Of a stretch of 16,479 bases of DNA, positions 6,301 through 14,000 are shown one piece after another. The position numbers and the translations under genes are program-made. The notes beneath the pieces were generated by a model. That model had not been told where the DNA came from. It ran no database searches and was given only the letters and a program-made list of their open reading frames with translations. Numbering within the stretch: the stretch's first letter is position 1; each line of letters starts with the position of its first letter. This DNA comes from an uncultured Clostridium sp. (GTDB lineage Bacteria; Bacillota; Clostridia; Lachnospirales; Lachnospiraceae), in assembly GCA_900552885.1 (NCBI GenBank), contig USBM01000017.1:1-16479 (forward strand), in the 5' to 3' direction.

Positions 6301-7821
6301 CTATAGATAATCCAACAGTGTCTTCTGAATCACACTTGCTGTTGTTGCAAGAGAGGATTCGTATACTAATTCTGCCTGATACATCTCGATGGCTGCTTCT
6401 TCCGTCTCCACATCTTCATTCGATGACTTCAGCTCCTTAAAATCTGCCAATTGCTCCGTAACACGGGTCTCGATCAATTCCAGCTTCGAATAAGTCGTTC
6501 CGACCACTGCCTGCACTGAGCTTACATCTTCCATGAAGTTCTGAAAGTTAGTCATATTGTTACCAAACAGCTTCTGCATATTCTCTTTCTTAAGCGCCAG
6601 CTCTACATCTGCACCCTCTAACATCTGATTGATCTGTCCAACTGCATCCTTATCATTCTTATATTGCGGGTCCTCCAGCATGCCCTTCAACTTCTTGATC
6701 GTATTCTCAATATCCAGTACATCCTGTACCGCATTAGCAAGATCTTCAATCTTATTCCCCATATCATGCTTAATAAAGTCCTTGCCTTCTGCATTCACGG
6801 TAATATACTGGTTGAAATTCACCTCATACTTGATCGGCTGTCCTGCTTTATCCACGGTGTAATCCGTATTCTGCACCGTGCCATCTGCCAATGTCTTATG
6901 CTGGATACAGTTAAAATACATCTCCGGACGGAGATCTCCAACCGCAAACTTCGACTTATCATAGTTCACAGAAATATTCGATGCTGTCTTGATCTGATTA
7001 TATACATTCTCACCCATAATGATCTCACCGGTCTCCGGAATATAATTGATGCCGTCCGGATCAACCTCATAATAGGTATCACTGTCTGCAACCTGTTTGA
7101 CTGTAAAGTTCGCACCCGCCTGTCCGATCAGATCTGTCTGATTGCCATTCACGTCCGTTACCGTAACACTTGGTGTTCCATTATCCAGACTACTATATGC
7201 CAGGCGAAGCTTATACACACTTGCCGATACCGGCTGCTGATATGTCTTCGTACCTGCCAGAATACTATCCAGATCTTCCGGCTTCACTCCGTCTAATACC
7301 ACATTCTTGCCCGTGATCGAATCCGGGGAAATATCTTCTGTAATATTATAAGAAAGTCCTTCCTTTGCTGCGTCATCCTGAAATACCAGATTCGTCTCTG
7401 TCTTATATCCTGAAAACAGATATCGTCCCGCATAAGTTGTGCCACCTTCCTTATAGATAGCATCCTTTAACGCATTCAGTTCATCAATGATCGTCTGACG
7501 ATCCTTCGTCTGGAAAGTATCACTCGCACCCTGTTCACAATAATAATATACATCCTGCAGACGATCATACACATTCTGCACAGAAGATTGCGTCGTATCC
7601 ACCCACGACATGGCATCCTTAATATTCTTATTCTTATATTGATCCAACTGATCACAGGTCGTCCGAAGCTTCAATGCGCGGATCGCAATGACCGGGTCCT
7701 CGGATGGTGCTGATATCTTCTTACCGGTTGTAACCTGCTGGTTCAGATCGCTGACACGCTGCATTGACTTCTGCATGTTACGCAGCGAACCTGCCGTTAC
7801 CATCTGATTCGTAACTCTCAT
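6301..7821 (-). CDS. flgL: Hook-filament junction protein FlgL (HAP3)
   Basis: FlgL joins FlgK to the filament and is exported by the flagellar type III apparatus. I place the start at the ATG at 7819-7821, giving MRVTNQMVTAGSLRNMQKSM, the standard FlgL beginning, with AGGAG 7 nt upstream; the in-frame ATG at 7857 would add 12 unrelated residues. The product is 506 residues. The N-terminal D0/D1 helix continues QQVTTGKKISAPSEDPVIAI, and the C-terminal helix ends in YQAELVYESSLATTASVIQKTLLDYL, both flagellin-like. The middle carries a long Thr/Asp-rich insertion, so it is longer than the ~300 residues of enterobacterial FlgL but normal for Lachnospiraceae. A 210-nt non-coding region with a CsrA-like hairpin precedes it. 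Confidence 0.95.
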   Translation of the reverse strand: MRVTNQMVTAGSLRNMQKSMQRVSDLNQQVTTGKKISAPSEDPVIAIRALKLRTTCDQLDQYKNKNIKDAMSWVDTTQSSVQNVYDRLQDVYYYCEQGASDTFQTKDRQTIIDELNALKDAIYKEGGTTYAGRYLFSGYKTETNLVFQDDAAKEGLSYNITEDISPDSITGKNVVLDGVKPEDLDSILAGTKTYQQPVSASVYKLRLAYSSLDNGTPSVTVTDVNGNQTDLIGQAGANFTVKQVADSDTYYEVDPDGINYIPETGEIIMGENVYNQIKTASNISVNYDKSKFAVGDLRPEMYFNCIQHKTLADGTVQNTDYTVDKAGQPIKYEVNFNQYITVNAEGKDFIKHDMGNKIEDLANAVQDVLDIENTIKKLKGMLEDPQYKNDKDAVGQINQMLEGADVELALKKENMQKLFGNNMTNFQNFMEDVSSVQAVVGTTYSKLELIETRVTEQLADFKELKSSNEDVETEEAAIEMYQAELVYESSLATTASVIQKTLLDYL

Positions 7822-7862
7822 CGTCTCTCTCCTGTCCGGTTCTTCCATTAACCTCACTTACT

Positions 7863-7884
7863 GATGTCTCATCCTTTAGACACC
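7863..7884 (-). promoter_or_regulatory. CsrA-like hairpin in the flgL leader
   Basis: The RNA reads GGTGTCT-AAAGGATG-AGACATC: a 7-bp stem (one G-U) with AAAGGATG in the loop. The loop has the same AAGGATG as the flagellin-leader hairpin and fits the CsrA core. It lies 42 nt upstream of the flgL ATG. Fold and motif are seen; control of flgL by CsrA is inferred. Confidence 0.5.
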
Positions 7885-7894
7885 TCTATATCAT

Positions 7895-7921
7895 ATATCG
7901 TATCAATCTGTCTGACATTCA
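7895..7921 (-). promoter_or_regulatory. Weak sigma-28-like promoter before flgL
   Basis: The minus strand has TACGATAT (7895-7902), one mismatch from CCGATAT, and TGAA (7918-7921) at 15-nt spacing, one mismatch from TAAA. It would place the transcript start just before the CsrA-like hairpin. The match is clearly weaker than the other sigma-28 sites here. Confidence 0.35.
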
Positions 7922-8031
7922 AGATGTAATATGGAATTTTCCTTTCATAAGGGTGCATCCGTTAATATACTCCCTAACAATATGTCACAATGTCCCATTA
8001 CAAATATGCCATTCCAGATATTACACAGAGC

Positions 8032-9915
8032 TTACACACCGGTCTGATTGATGAGCTTGTCATACACTTCGTTCATAATAGAGATCACCTTGCTCGCTAA
8101 GTCATATCCATTCTGATAAATGACCAGACTGCTCGCTTCTTCATTGGTATCTACCGAAGACACAGACTTTCTCTGGTTATCGATCACGGTCGCTACCTCA
8201 TTCATATTCTTAGAAAATGCAGTATATTTAGAAATGTCAACTGCCTGTGAAGTCGTGATCGCCTGTAAGAACTGTGCAACCGTTCCCTGCGAGAACATAC
8301 TGCGGTCATCCATACCTGCTATGATCTTCTCCAACACTCCTTTCGCATCCTTGTTGCCCTGCTCAATATCCTCCTTATAGGATACAACCAGTTTCGATTC
8401 ATCCTTCAATATATCCTGATTGATTCCCCAGTTAAGTGCCGTGATCCGGTAATAACTTGAATCCACAGAAGACAATGATCCTGCATTAGCATTTCCCGTC
8501 AGAACGTAATCATTGCCTTCAATATCCGGTGCTGTAAAGAAATCCATTCCGGCATCTCCGTTCGCATCAGCTCCGGTTGTAAAAATGTCATTCATATATT
8601 TAGACAACGTTCTTGCAAACTCATTCAACTGTGTCATATAATACGGAATCCCCTTGCAGTCAACCCGGTCTCCCATACTTGCTTCTTTGCCAACATCCAG
8701 ACCCACATCAAATGTTGCCGGAACCCGCTTTCCGGTCTCATCCTCTACCGTCAGATTCTTGAAGATAAAACTGGTCAGATTACCATTCGCATCCTTTGTT
8801 GCCTCCCAGCTATCATAATAATATTCCTTACAATTCAATGTAATAATACCGGAATCCGGCAGATTCAGCTTATCCACAGAAATAGCATGATCCAACTTGA
8901 CGGTTGCCGTTGAACCATTACCGGTTCCCATTGCCATGCTCGTGATCGTACCTGCAAACGGATTCGCATTATTTCCATCCCTTACCTGCAACAGTCCTTT
9001 CAACCGCCCGGTTATATTCTCGCTATTGAAATTAAACTGCTCACCGATCGTATTATTCAGGCCTTCCCAATATACATCATATAATCCATCGATATCATTC
9101 TGATTGATCTTCTCCTGCCGGGCGACAACCTTCAACTGCTTGCATTCCATCTCATCTACCAATACCGTACTTCCGATCCGGACTTCATACCGGCTTGCAC
9201 CGGATTCAATTGCATTCTCGCCAAAACCATATGTGATCGGAGTCTCCGTCACCGTAACATTAACCAGCTCAGAAAGGCTGTCTACCAAATTCTCGCGCTG
9301 ATCTCTCAGATCATTCGCATTACCACCGCGTGTTTCAATATTCATAATCTGCTGATTCAGAGTATAGATCTGGGACGCAATCGAATTGATCGTATCCACA
9401 TGGATCGCAACCTCATTATTAATGTCCTGCTGCGTCTTACGATAGTTCGTTGCTGTCTCCTTGATCAGATCCGTAAAGTTCTGTGCTGACTGGACGAACT
9501 GCGTCCGGTAAGTTGCATCAGAAGGACTGGATGCCAAGTCCTGCAATGCTCCACTTAACTTACTAAGAAGCTTGGTATAACCGGTCTCCGACTGCATCTC
9601 GTTAAGATACGACTGCAATTGTGTCAGCTGTTCCTTCACCCCATTGTACTCGGCATACTGCGACTGTGCAGAATGATACTTTGTATCATAATATATATTA
9701 CGTAATTGTGTGATGCCGGTTGCTTTGACACCGGTACCCATCATTCCATATGCATTATTCACCCGAAGGGCATCGGCTGCCTGTGCCAGCACAGTCTGTC
9801 TGGAATATCCCTTCACATCCGCATTGGATATGTTGTGAGCTGCTGTATTCAGATTCGCCTGTTGGTAGTTAAGTCCCGATAAACCGGTATTCAACCCTAA
9901 AAATGTAGATGGCAT
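8032..9915 (-). CDS. flgK: Second FlgK-type hook-associated protein (HAP1 paralogue)
   Basis: FlgK forms the first junction ring between hook and filament. This 627-residue protein has the FlgK/flagellar-rod N-terminus (STFLGLNTGLSGLNYQQANL, then AAHNISNADVKGYSRQTV at 26-43), the long helix with RDQRENLVDSLSELVNV, and the C-terminal signature (SSLVIYQNGYDLASKVISIM, then NEVYDKLINQTGV). It directly follows another FlgK gene (21-nt gap), the two sharing architecture but diverged in the middle. The ATG follows AAGGGA by 9 nt. The family is certain; which of the two fills the main FlgK role cannot be told from sequence. Confidence 0.93.
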   Translation of the reverse strand: MPSTFLGLNTGLSGLNYQQANLNTAAHNISNADVKGYSRQTVLAQAADALRVNNAYGMMGTGVKATGITQLRNIYYDTKYHSAQSQYAEYNGVKEQLTQLQSYLNEMQSETGYTKLLSKLSGALQDLASSPSDATYRTQFVQSAQNFTDLIKETATNYRKTQQDINNEVAIHVDTINSIASQIYTLNQQIMNIETRGGNANDLRDQRENLVDSLSELVNVTVTETPITYGFGENAIESGASRYEVRIGSTVLVDEMECKQLKVVARQEKINQNDIDGLYDVYWEGLNNTIGEQFNFNSENITGRLKGLLQVRDGNNANPFAGTITSMAMGTGNGSTATVKLDHAISVDKLNLPDSGIITLNCKEYYYDSWEATKDANGNLTSFIFKNLTVEDETGKRVPATFDVGLDVGKEASMGDRVDCKGIPYYMTQLNEFARTLSKYMNDIFTTGADANGDAGMDFFTAPDIEGNDYVLTGNANAGSLSSVDSSYYRITALNWGINQDILKDESKLVVSYKEDIEQGNKDAKGVLEKIIAGMDDRSMFSQGTVAQFLQAITTSQAVDISKYTAFSKNMNEVATVIDNQRKSVSSVDTNEEASSLVIYQNGYDLASKVISIMNEVYDKLINQTGV

Positions 9916-9936
9916 ATTCTCATTCCCTTCTTACTT

Positions 9937-11742
9937 CTATCCCAATTTACTGATCAGGTGTTCCACCATCTCAGATACCACGCTGAAGTATCTCGAAGAC
10001 GCATTGTATCCCTGCTGATATTTGATCAGGTTGCTAAGCTCCTCGTCTGTTGAAACCCCTGCCACGGTCTGTCTCTGGTTATCCGCCTCCTGAACCGCCT
10101 TGGTCTGCGATTCCGCAATTCCATTGTAGGTATATCCTTTATTGGCAAAGTCAGCAATGAACTCTTTGTAATAACCCATAAAATTATTTGTCACCAGACT
10201 GTTCGGTCCAAGACTCGCAAAATCATCTTCCCACATGGTGATCAACTGATTTGCCACATCCTGTAATTCTTCTTTCTGAAGATTCGATAATGGCAACAGA
10301 CTTGGATTCTTGGTCAGGTCATCATTGACCTGAATATTACCAAGTGTATATAAAGAGATATAGTCATTCTCCTTCTCTTCATTATATACCTTAACCGTCT
10401 GTTTGGTCCCGTCTGCCAGAGTCACCGTCTGTTCCGTATAACGTGGCATATTGTTACGGATGAACAGCTCCGTTCCCTGCACACTGTTCTTATCACCCAT
10501 TCCATATCCGGCTTTTTCTTCATCCAGCACATGGATCGTACTGCCGTCCGCTAATGTAATCTCTTTGTTCGGACACAGAATATCATTGATCTTTGTCACT
10601 ACACCATGAATCAACTGGTCAAACTGTGCCATAATGTTATTCACCGTATACGGCTCAAGATATGTATTGTAGTAGTCTCTGTCCTTCACAAACTGCTGAT
10701 AATCCGTCTGGTATTGCTGATAATCCGTCTGATAATCAGCCATTGCCTGATTATAATCTGCATCTGTCTTATAATCGGCACGTACAGGACGAACCGGTGC
10801 TTCCGGTGCCTGCGGCACATCCGTATACTTTGCTACCCAGTCACCACGTGACATAATGATTCCTTTCAAGGAACCTACATCCGTTCCTGTATCCGCATTC
10901 GGTACGCGTGTCAGATTGAATACATTCGTCTGATCATCTTTCCAGACCGGAACATAATAATCACACGAATCACTTACTTCCTTGGTATCCAGCTTATAGG
11001 TACGATCCATACTGACCAGACAGCGGTTCTCCGCATATACCTCTACCTGTCCATCCTCCATCTCCCGATAGCTGATGGAGATGATACCGCTAAGTTCATC
11101 TAACAAACTGTCCCTCTGATCTCTGTAATCATTCGCACTTTCAATTCCTGTTGCTTCTACTTTGCCGATCTTGCCATTCAGATCATAAATGGTATCTGCG
11201 ATCTGGTTGATCCGATCAACCTGATCCTGAATCTCCGTATTCAGGTTCTTCTGATAAGTTGTCAACTGGGAATAGATCTTATTCGCCTGATCGACAAAAG
11301 CAACCGCTCTGGCAATATAAGAACTTCTTGTTACAATACTATTCGGTTCTTTCTGTAATTCCTCTGCCGCAGACCACAAATTCTGCATGTATGTACGGAA
11401 ATCACTGCTCTCCAACTCACCAAAATAATTCTGAACTTCTGCCACTACGTCATACTTTGTCTGATAGAACTGCTCTCGTCCCACTTCCGTACGGTATTTC
11501 TTATCGATCAGGTTATCCCGGATATGCCTGACATCTATAATCCGCGTTCCGAGTCCTGCCTGGTTCTTACCGATTGCCGTATTACCGAGATTCGTATACG
11601 TCATATCTGTAAGAAGAACCTGCTGCCTGGTATAACCTGTGATTCCCGCATTCGTTATATTATGTGCAGTTGTATTCAGCGCATACTGTCCGGATTGCAT
11701 TCCCGATACGCCTACATAAAAATTACCCATTGTACCAGACAT
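9937..11742 (-). CDS. flgK: Hook-associated protein FlgK (HAP1)
   Basis: This 601-residue protein is exported by the flagellar apparatus and forms the hook-filament junction with FlgL. The N-terminus carries the rod/HAP signature (GVSGMQSGQYALNTTAHNIT, then NAGITGYTRQQVLLTD), followed by RDQRDSLLDELSGIISI (about 207-223). The C-terminus is the standard domain (ELSNLIKYQQGYNASSRYFS, then VVSEMVEHLISKLG). An unusual Tyr/Gln/Asp/Pro-rich insertion lies at residues 309-365 and contains a short tandem repeat. The ATG is preceded by GAGGG at 6 nt. It is 26 nt from flgN, its likely chaperone, and 21 nt from a second flgK. Confidence 0.95.
   Translation of the reverse strand: MSGTMGNFYVGVSGMQSGQYALNTTAHNITNAGITGYTRQQVLLTDMTYTNLGNTAIGKNQAGLGTRIIDVRHIRDNLIDKKYRTEVGREQFYQTKYDVVAEVQNYFGELESSDFRTYMQNLWSAAEELQKEPNSIVTRSSYIARAVAFVDQANKIYSQLTTYQKNLNTEIQDQVDRINQIADTIYDLNGKIGKVEATGIESANDYRDQRDSLLDELSGIISISYREMEDGQVEVYAENRCLVSMDRTYKLDTKEVSDSCDYYVPVWKDDQTNVFNLTRVPNADTGTDVGSLKGIIMSRGDWVAKYTDVPQAPEAPVRPVRADYKTDADYNQAMADYQTDYQQYQTDYQQFVKDRDYYNTYLEPYTVNNIMAQFDQLIHGVVTKINDILCPNKEITLADGSTIHVLDEEKAGYGMGDKNSVQGTELFIRNNMPRYTEQTVTLADGTKQTVKVYNEEKENDYISLYTLGNIQVNDDLTKNPSLLPLSNLQKEELQDVANQLITMWEDDFASLGPNSLVTNNFMGYYKEFIADFANKGYTYNGIAESQTKAVQEADNQRQTVAGVSTDEELSNLIKYQQGYNASSRYFSVVSEMVEHLISKLG
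10692..10737 (-). repeat. Short tandem repeat inside flgK
   Basis: The minus strand encodes DYQTDYQQ-YQTDYQQF: a near-perfect repeat of about 21 nt (two copies of the unit encoding YQTDYQQ). It lies in the surface-exposed variable part of the first FlgK protein. Such repeats can change copy number by slippage without shifting the frame, since the unit is a multiple of three. Confidence 0.6.
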
Positions 11743-11768
11743 ATATGTCCCTCTTTCCTATCATACAA

Positions 11769-12284
11769 TTACTGCTTCGCGTCAAAGGATGAATAATTCC
11801 CTCCAAGCGTTGCACCACTATAATTCCCTTTGTTATAATTGGCCGTCTCCGGCGCCTGATTCATGGATTGAATCAGATTGATCGAATATTCCGTCATCTC
11901 CAAAGATTCTTTCAACAAACTCTGGTTATGAATATTCACCTGCTTAAGCACTTCTGTCTGTCTTAACAACTTCTCCCTAATCACAATTAAAGGATGCTGA
12001 AACTCCGGCTGTTTCGCCATCAACTGAATGACTTCCGAAACAGTAATCGTGTTCGCATCCTTGCCTAATACCGTCGCAATCTCTTGAAGTGCCTGATTCC
12101 TCTTATGTGACACCGCTGTAATGTCATCTACAATTCTCTGTTCTCTCTCATTGGCTTCCGAAAGACGGTTCAGATCATTAGAGACAATTACCGCTGTCTT
12201 ATCCATAGACTCTTTCGTGAGCAGATCATACAATTCCGATTCCTGCTCCAAAGTCATAATTAAATTCTCAATTAAGCTCGCCAT
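11769..12284 (-). CDS. flgN: FlgN family export chaperone for FlgK/FlgL
   Basis: FlgN is a cytoplasmic helical chaperone that keeps FlgK and FlgL soluble and brings them to the export gate. The 171-residue protein begins with the FlgN pattern (LIENLIMTLEQESELYDLLT, then KESMDKTAVIVSNDLNRLSE) and continues as coiled coil (RQTEVLKQVNIHNQSLLKES, then LEMTEYSINLIQSM). It ends in a short disordered Gly/Asn/Ser tail. AAGGAG lies close upstream of the ATG. It sits between flgM and flgK, its classic position. Confidence 0.93.
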   Translation of the reverse strand: MASLIENLIMTLEQESELYDLLTKESMDKTAVIVSNDLNRLSEANEREQRIVDDITAVSHKRNQALQEIATVLGKDANTITVSEVIQLMAKQPEFQHPLIVIREKLLRQTEVLKQVNIHNQSLLKESLEMTEYSINLIQSMNQAPETANYNKGNYSGATLGGNYSSFDAKQ

Positions 12285-12340
12285 CGAACTCTCCTTACAT
12301 CTGTCAGTCCTACCTGTCCTGAAAGCATATGCTTCCAGGA

Positions 12341-12628
12341 TCAGATAGACTTCTCGTCATATGCAGCTAACAACTTATCTGCGAAGTCCTCTGCACTTAC
12401 CTGATAGGTCCCATTGGCGATGCTTGCTCTCAATGCACTTACCCTGTCCTGTCTCACATCGGGAACTTCCTTAAGTGCTGTCTTTGCAATCTGCATATCT
12501 CTTCCCACAGAAGAAAATGAAATCTGATCCATGGTTGCTGCAGTGCTGACTCCATTGGTGTTGTAGCCCTTCTTAACCGGTTGATTGCCATACACCTGAG
12601 CAATCTGATTATATGCACCAATTCGCAT
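12341..12628 (-). CDS. flgM: Anti-sigma-28 factor FlgM
   Basis: FlgM binds and inhibits sigma-28 until the hook-basal body is finished, then is exported. I start it at the ATG at 12626-12628 (MRIGAYNQIAQVYG), the normal Clostridial FlgM start, with GAAGGTG 5 nt upstream; the in-frame ATG at 12664 would add 12 residues lying inside a leader hairpin. The 95-residue product has a flexible N-terminal half and the sigma-binding C-terminus DRVSALRASIANGTYQVSAE followed by DFADKLLAAYDEK. It leads the flgM-flgN-flgK unit behind a sigma-28 promoter, giving a negative feedback loop. Confidence 0.96.
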   Translation of the reverse strand: MRIGAYNQIAQVYGNQPVKKGYNTNGVSTAATMDQISFSSVGRDMQIAKTALKEVPDVRQDRVSALRASIANGTYQVSAEDFADKLLAAYDEKSI

Positions 12629-12652
12629 CGTTACACCTTCTTTCCATTGTCC

Positions 12653-12700
12653 CGGATGACCCATCCGCGGCCAATATAATATTCCAATCTCATCATTGGA
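12653..12700 (-). promoter_or_regulatory. Two hairpins in the flgM leader
   Basis: Immediately after the predicted start, the RNA forms TCCAAT-GATGAG-ATTGGA (12683-12700, 6-bp stem). It is followed by CGGATG-GGT-CATCCG (12653-12667, 6-bp stem, 3-nt loop). No U-tract follows either, so they are not terminators. They may protect the 5' end or control translation of flgM. They are visible as perfect inverted repeats; function is unknown. Confidence 0.45.
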
Positions 12701-12710
12701 TTCATTAATT

Positions 12711-12737
12711 ATATCGGACTATTTCCGGAAAACATTA
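12711..12737 (-). promoter_or_regulatory. Sigma-28 promoter of the flgM operon
   Basis: The minus strand shows -10 TCCGATAT (12711-12718) and -35-like TAAT (12734-12737) at 15-nt spacing, the same layout as the flaG promoter. It lies in the 217-nt gap after yvyF. The rest of that gap (12738-12845) holds no clear terminator, so read-through from recD2-comF-yvyF is possible. Confidence 0.7.
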
Positions 12738-12845
12738 TATCAATCTGATAAAAAATTCACATAATTCATCTCTTTCCATAATCCTTGTGGTCACGTCATC
12801 AAACTCTGCATCATGGTGTATAACGATCCGATCATATCTTCTTTG

Positions 12846-13247
12846 TTACTTGTCTAAGAATCTCATTCTCGCTGCTTCCCGTTGTTTCTTCACAACGACC
12901 GACTCCTCCGAACCGTACAGACTGTCAACTTTTCCAAGAAGCTTGTCCTTACACTTCTGACAAAGACGACCGGAACGGATCATCGCACCACAACTCTCAC
13001 AGTCCAAGCCAACACCCGATTCTTCCGAAAAGGAAAGTCTTTCTTCCCGGATCCATCGGCGGATCTGATTCGATGATAATCCTGTTGCCTCAGCAACCTC
13101 TGTAATTCCATGTGTTGGATTCTCACGGATATATTCTTTCACTTCCTGAAACTTCTCTTCTAACTTCGCCTTACATCCCGGACAGATAGACGGTCCACTT
13201 AAATAATTAAATAATCTCTTACATTGTCTGCATGTTCTAACTTCCAT
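12846..13247 (-). CDS. yvyF: Flagellar operon protein YvyF/TIGR03826 family (zinc finger + HTH)
   Basis: This family is found next to flgM in Gram-positive motile bacteria; its biochemical role is not settled, and it is suspected to regulate flagellar genes. The 133-residue protein has an N-terminal CxxC...CxxC ribbon (Cys6, Cys9, Cys22, Cys25), a central MerR-like helix-turn-helix (ITEVAEATGLSSNQIRRWIR, about 48-67), and a second ribbon (Cys83, Cys86, Cys96, Cys99), ending in a basic helix. AAAGGAGTGG precedes the ATG. It is 24 nt after the ComF gene and upstream of flgM, matching the comF-yvyF-flgM order known from Bacillus. Confidence 0.88.
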   Translation of the reverse strand: MEVRTCRQCKRLFNYLSGPSICPGCKAKLEEKFQEVKEYIRENPTHGITEVAEATGLSSNQIRRWIREERLSFSEESGVGLDCESCGAMIRSGRLCQKCKDKLLGKVDSLYGSEESVVVKKQREAARMRFLDK

Positions 13248-13271
13248 GTTCCCACTCCTTTTTGTTCATTA

Positions 13272-14000
13272 TTATGAAGAAAAACCTCTGCCGATTGCCA
13301 CACTTGTGTAATACACACGTTCTGTACCATCTGCAATCAATACCTTAGCACAGGCCTCTATCGTTGCTCCGCTGGTGTATATGTCATCCACTACCAGCAC
13401 TCTCTTTAATTTTATCTTATTTCTTCCTATTTTAAAAGCATTTTTTAGGTTTTTCATTCGCGCTTTATCATTTAATTCCTTCTGCGGATTCGTATCTATG
13501 ATCCGCTCCAGATAATCCGGATACACCGGTATTCCAAGCTTCTTCCCCAACTCGTTCGCCAGGATCTCCGCCTGATTATATCCTCGCACCCGTTTCTTAT
13601 GCGGATGAACCGGCACCGGCACAATACCCGATATTCCCAACTTCTGCAATTGCATTCCATGCCGTCTGTAAATACTCCGACTATAGAACTTTGCATAATT
13701 TCTCTGATTCTTATATTTGAAATCATACAACGATGCCTTAACATTGCCGGTATACCAGAATGCAGGAAAGCCCTGCTGATAAGACTTTGGTATCCGAAGA
13801 CAATCCTCGCAATATTCATCTTCTTCGTGTTCTACACCTTTTCCGCATTTCAGGCAGACCGGTTCTTCCACCCAGGCTAACGTCTTTCCACACTCCGGAC
13901 AGACCATATCCTCTCCGTAGGGACGTACCTCTTTGCAGAGCGGACATCGAACCGGATATAGCAGATCTAACCAATACCCCAATCCATAACCTCCTGTCAA
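13272..14000 (-). CDS. comF: ComF family protein (phosphoribosyltransferase-like)
   Basis: The ComFC family is linked to DNA uptake in competent bacteria but is also present in species not known to be competent. The 242-residue protein has an N-terminal zinc region with four CxxC pairs (Cys19/22, 34/37, 49/52, 64/67). A phosphoribosyltransferase fold follows, with ISGIVPVPVHPHKKRVRGYN and the PRPP-binding loop VLVVDDIYTSGAT (201-213), including both Asp residues. Length is typical. Its ATG overlaps the recD2 TGA by 4 nt (ATGA), so it is translationally coupled to the helicase gene. No ComFA helicase is adjacent. Confidence 0.93.
   Translation of the reverse strand: MTGGYGLGYWLDLLYPVRCPLCKEVRPYGEDMVCPECGKTLAWVEEPVCLKCGKGVEHEEDEYCEDCLRIPKSYQQGFPAFWYTGNVKASLYDFKYKNQRNYAKFYSRSIYRRHGMQLQKLGISGIVPVPVHPHKKRVRGYNQAEILANELGKKLGIPVYPDYLERIIDTNPQKELNDKARMKNLKNAFKIGRNKIKLKRVLVVDDIYTSGATIEACAKVLIADGTERVYYTSVAIGRGFSS

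Noticed and set aside
6664..7296. Long plus-strand open frame (210 codons) opposite flgL
   Set aside because: It lies wholly antisense to flgL, has no ribosome binding site of note, is rich in Ile/Leu/Arg/Cys as expected of an antisense shadow, and resembles no known family. The other plus-strand frames were rejected for the same reason.
7822..7857. Longer flgL start at the ATG at 7857
   Set aside because: It adds 12 residues with no FlgL similarity, whereas the ATG at 7821 begins the family-typical MRVTNQM and has AGGAG 7 nt upstream.
12790..12835. Small minus-strand frame MIGSLYTMMQSLMT after yvyF
   Set aside because: Only 14 codons, with a weak upstream purine stretch and no recognisable product; chance is the simplest explanation.
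13496..13819. Second minus-strand frame inside comF (107 codons)
   Set aside because: It overlaps the well-supported ComF frame entirely, and the predicted peptide is Ile/Arg/Cys-rich nonsense.
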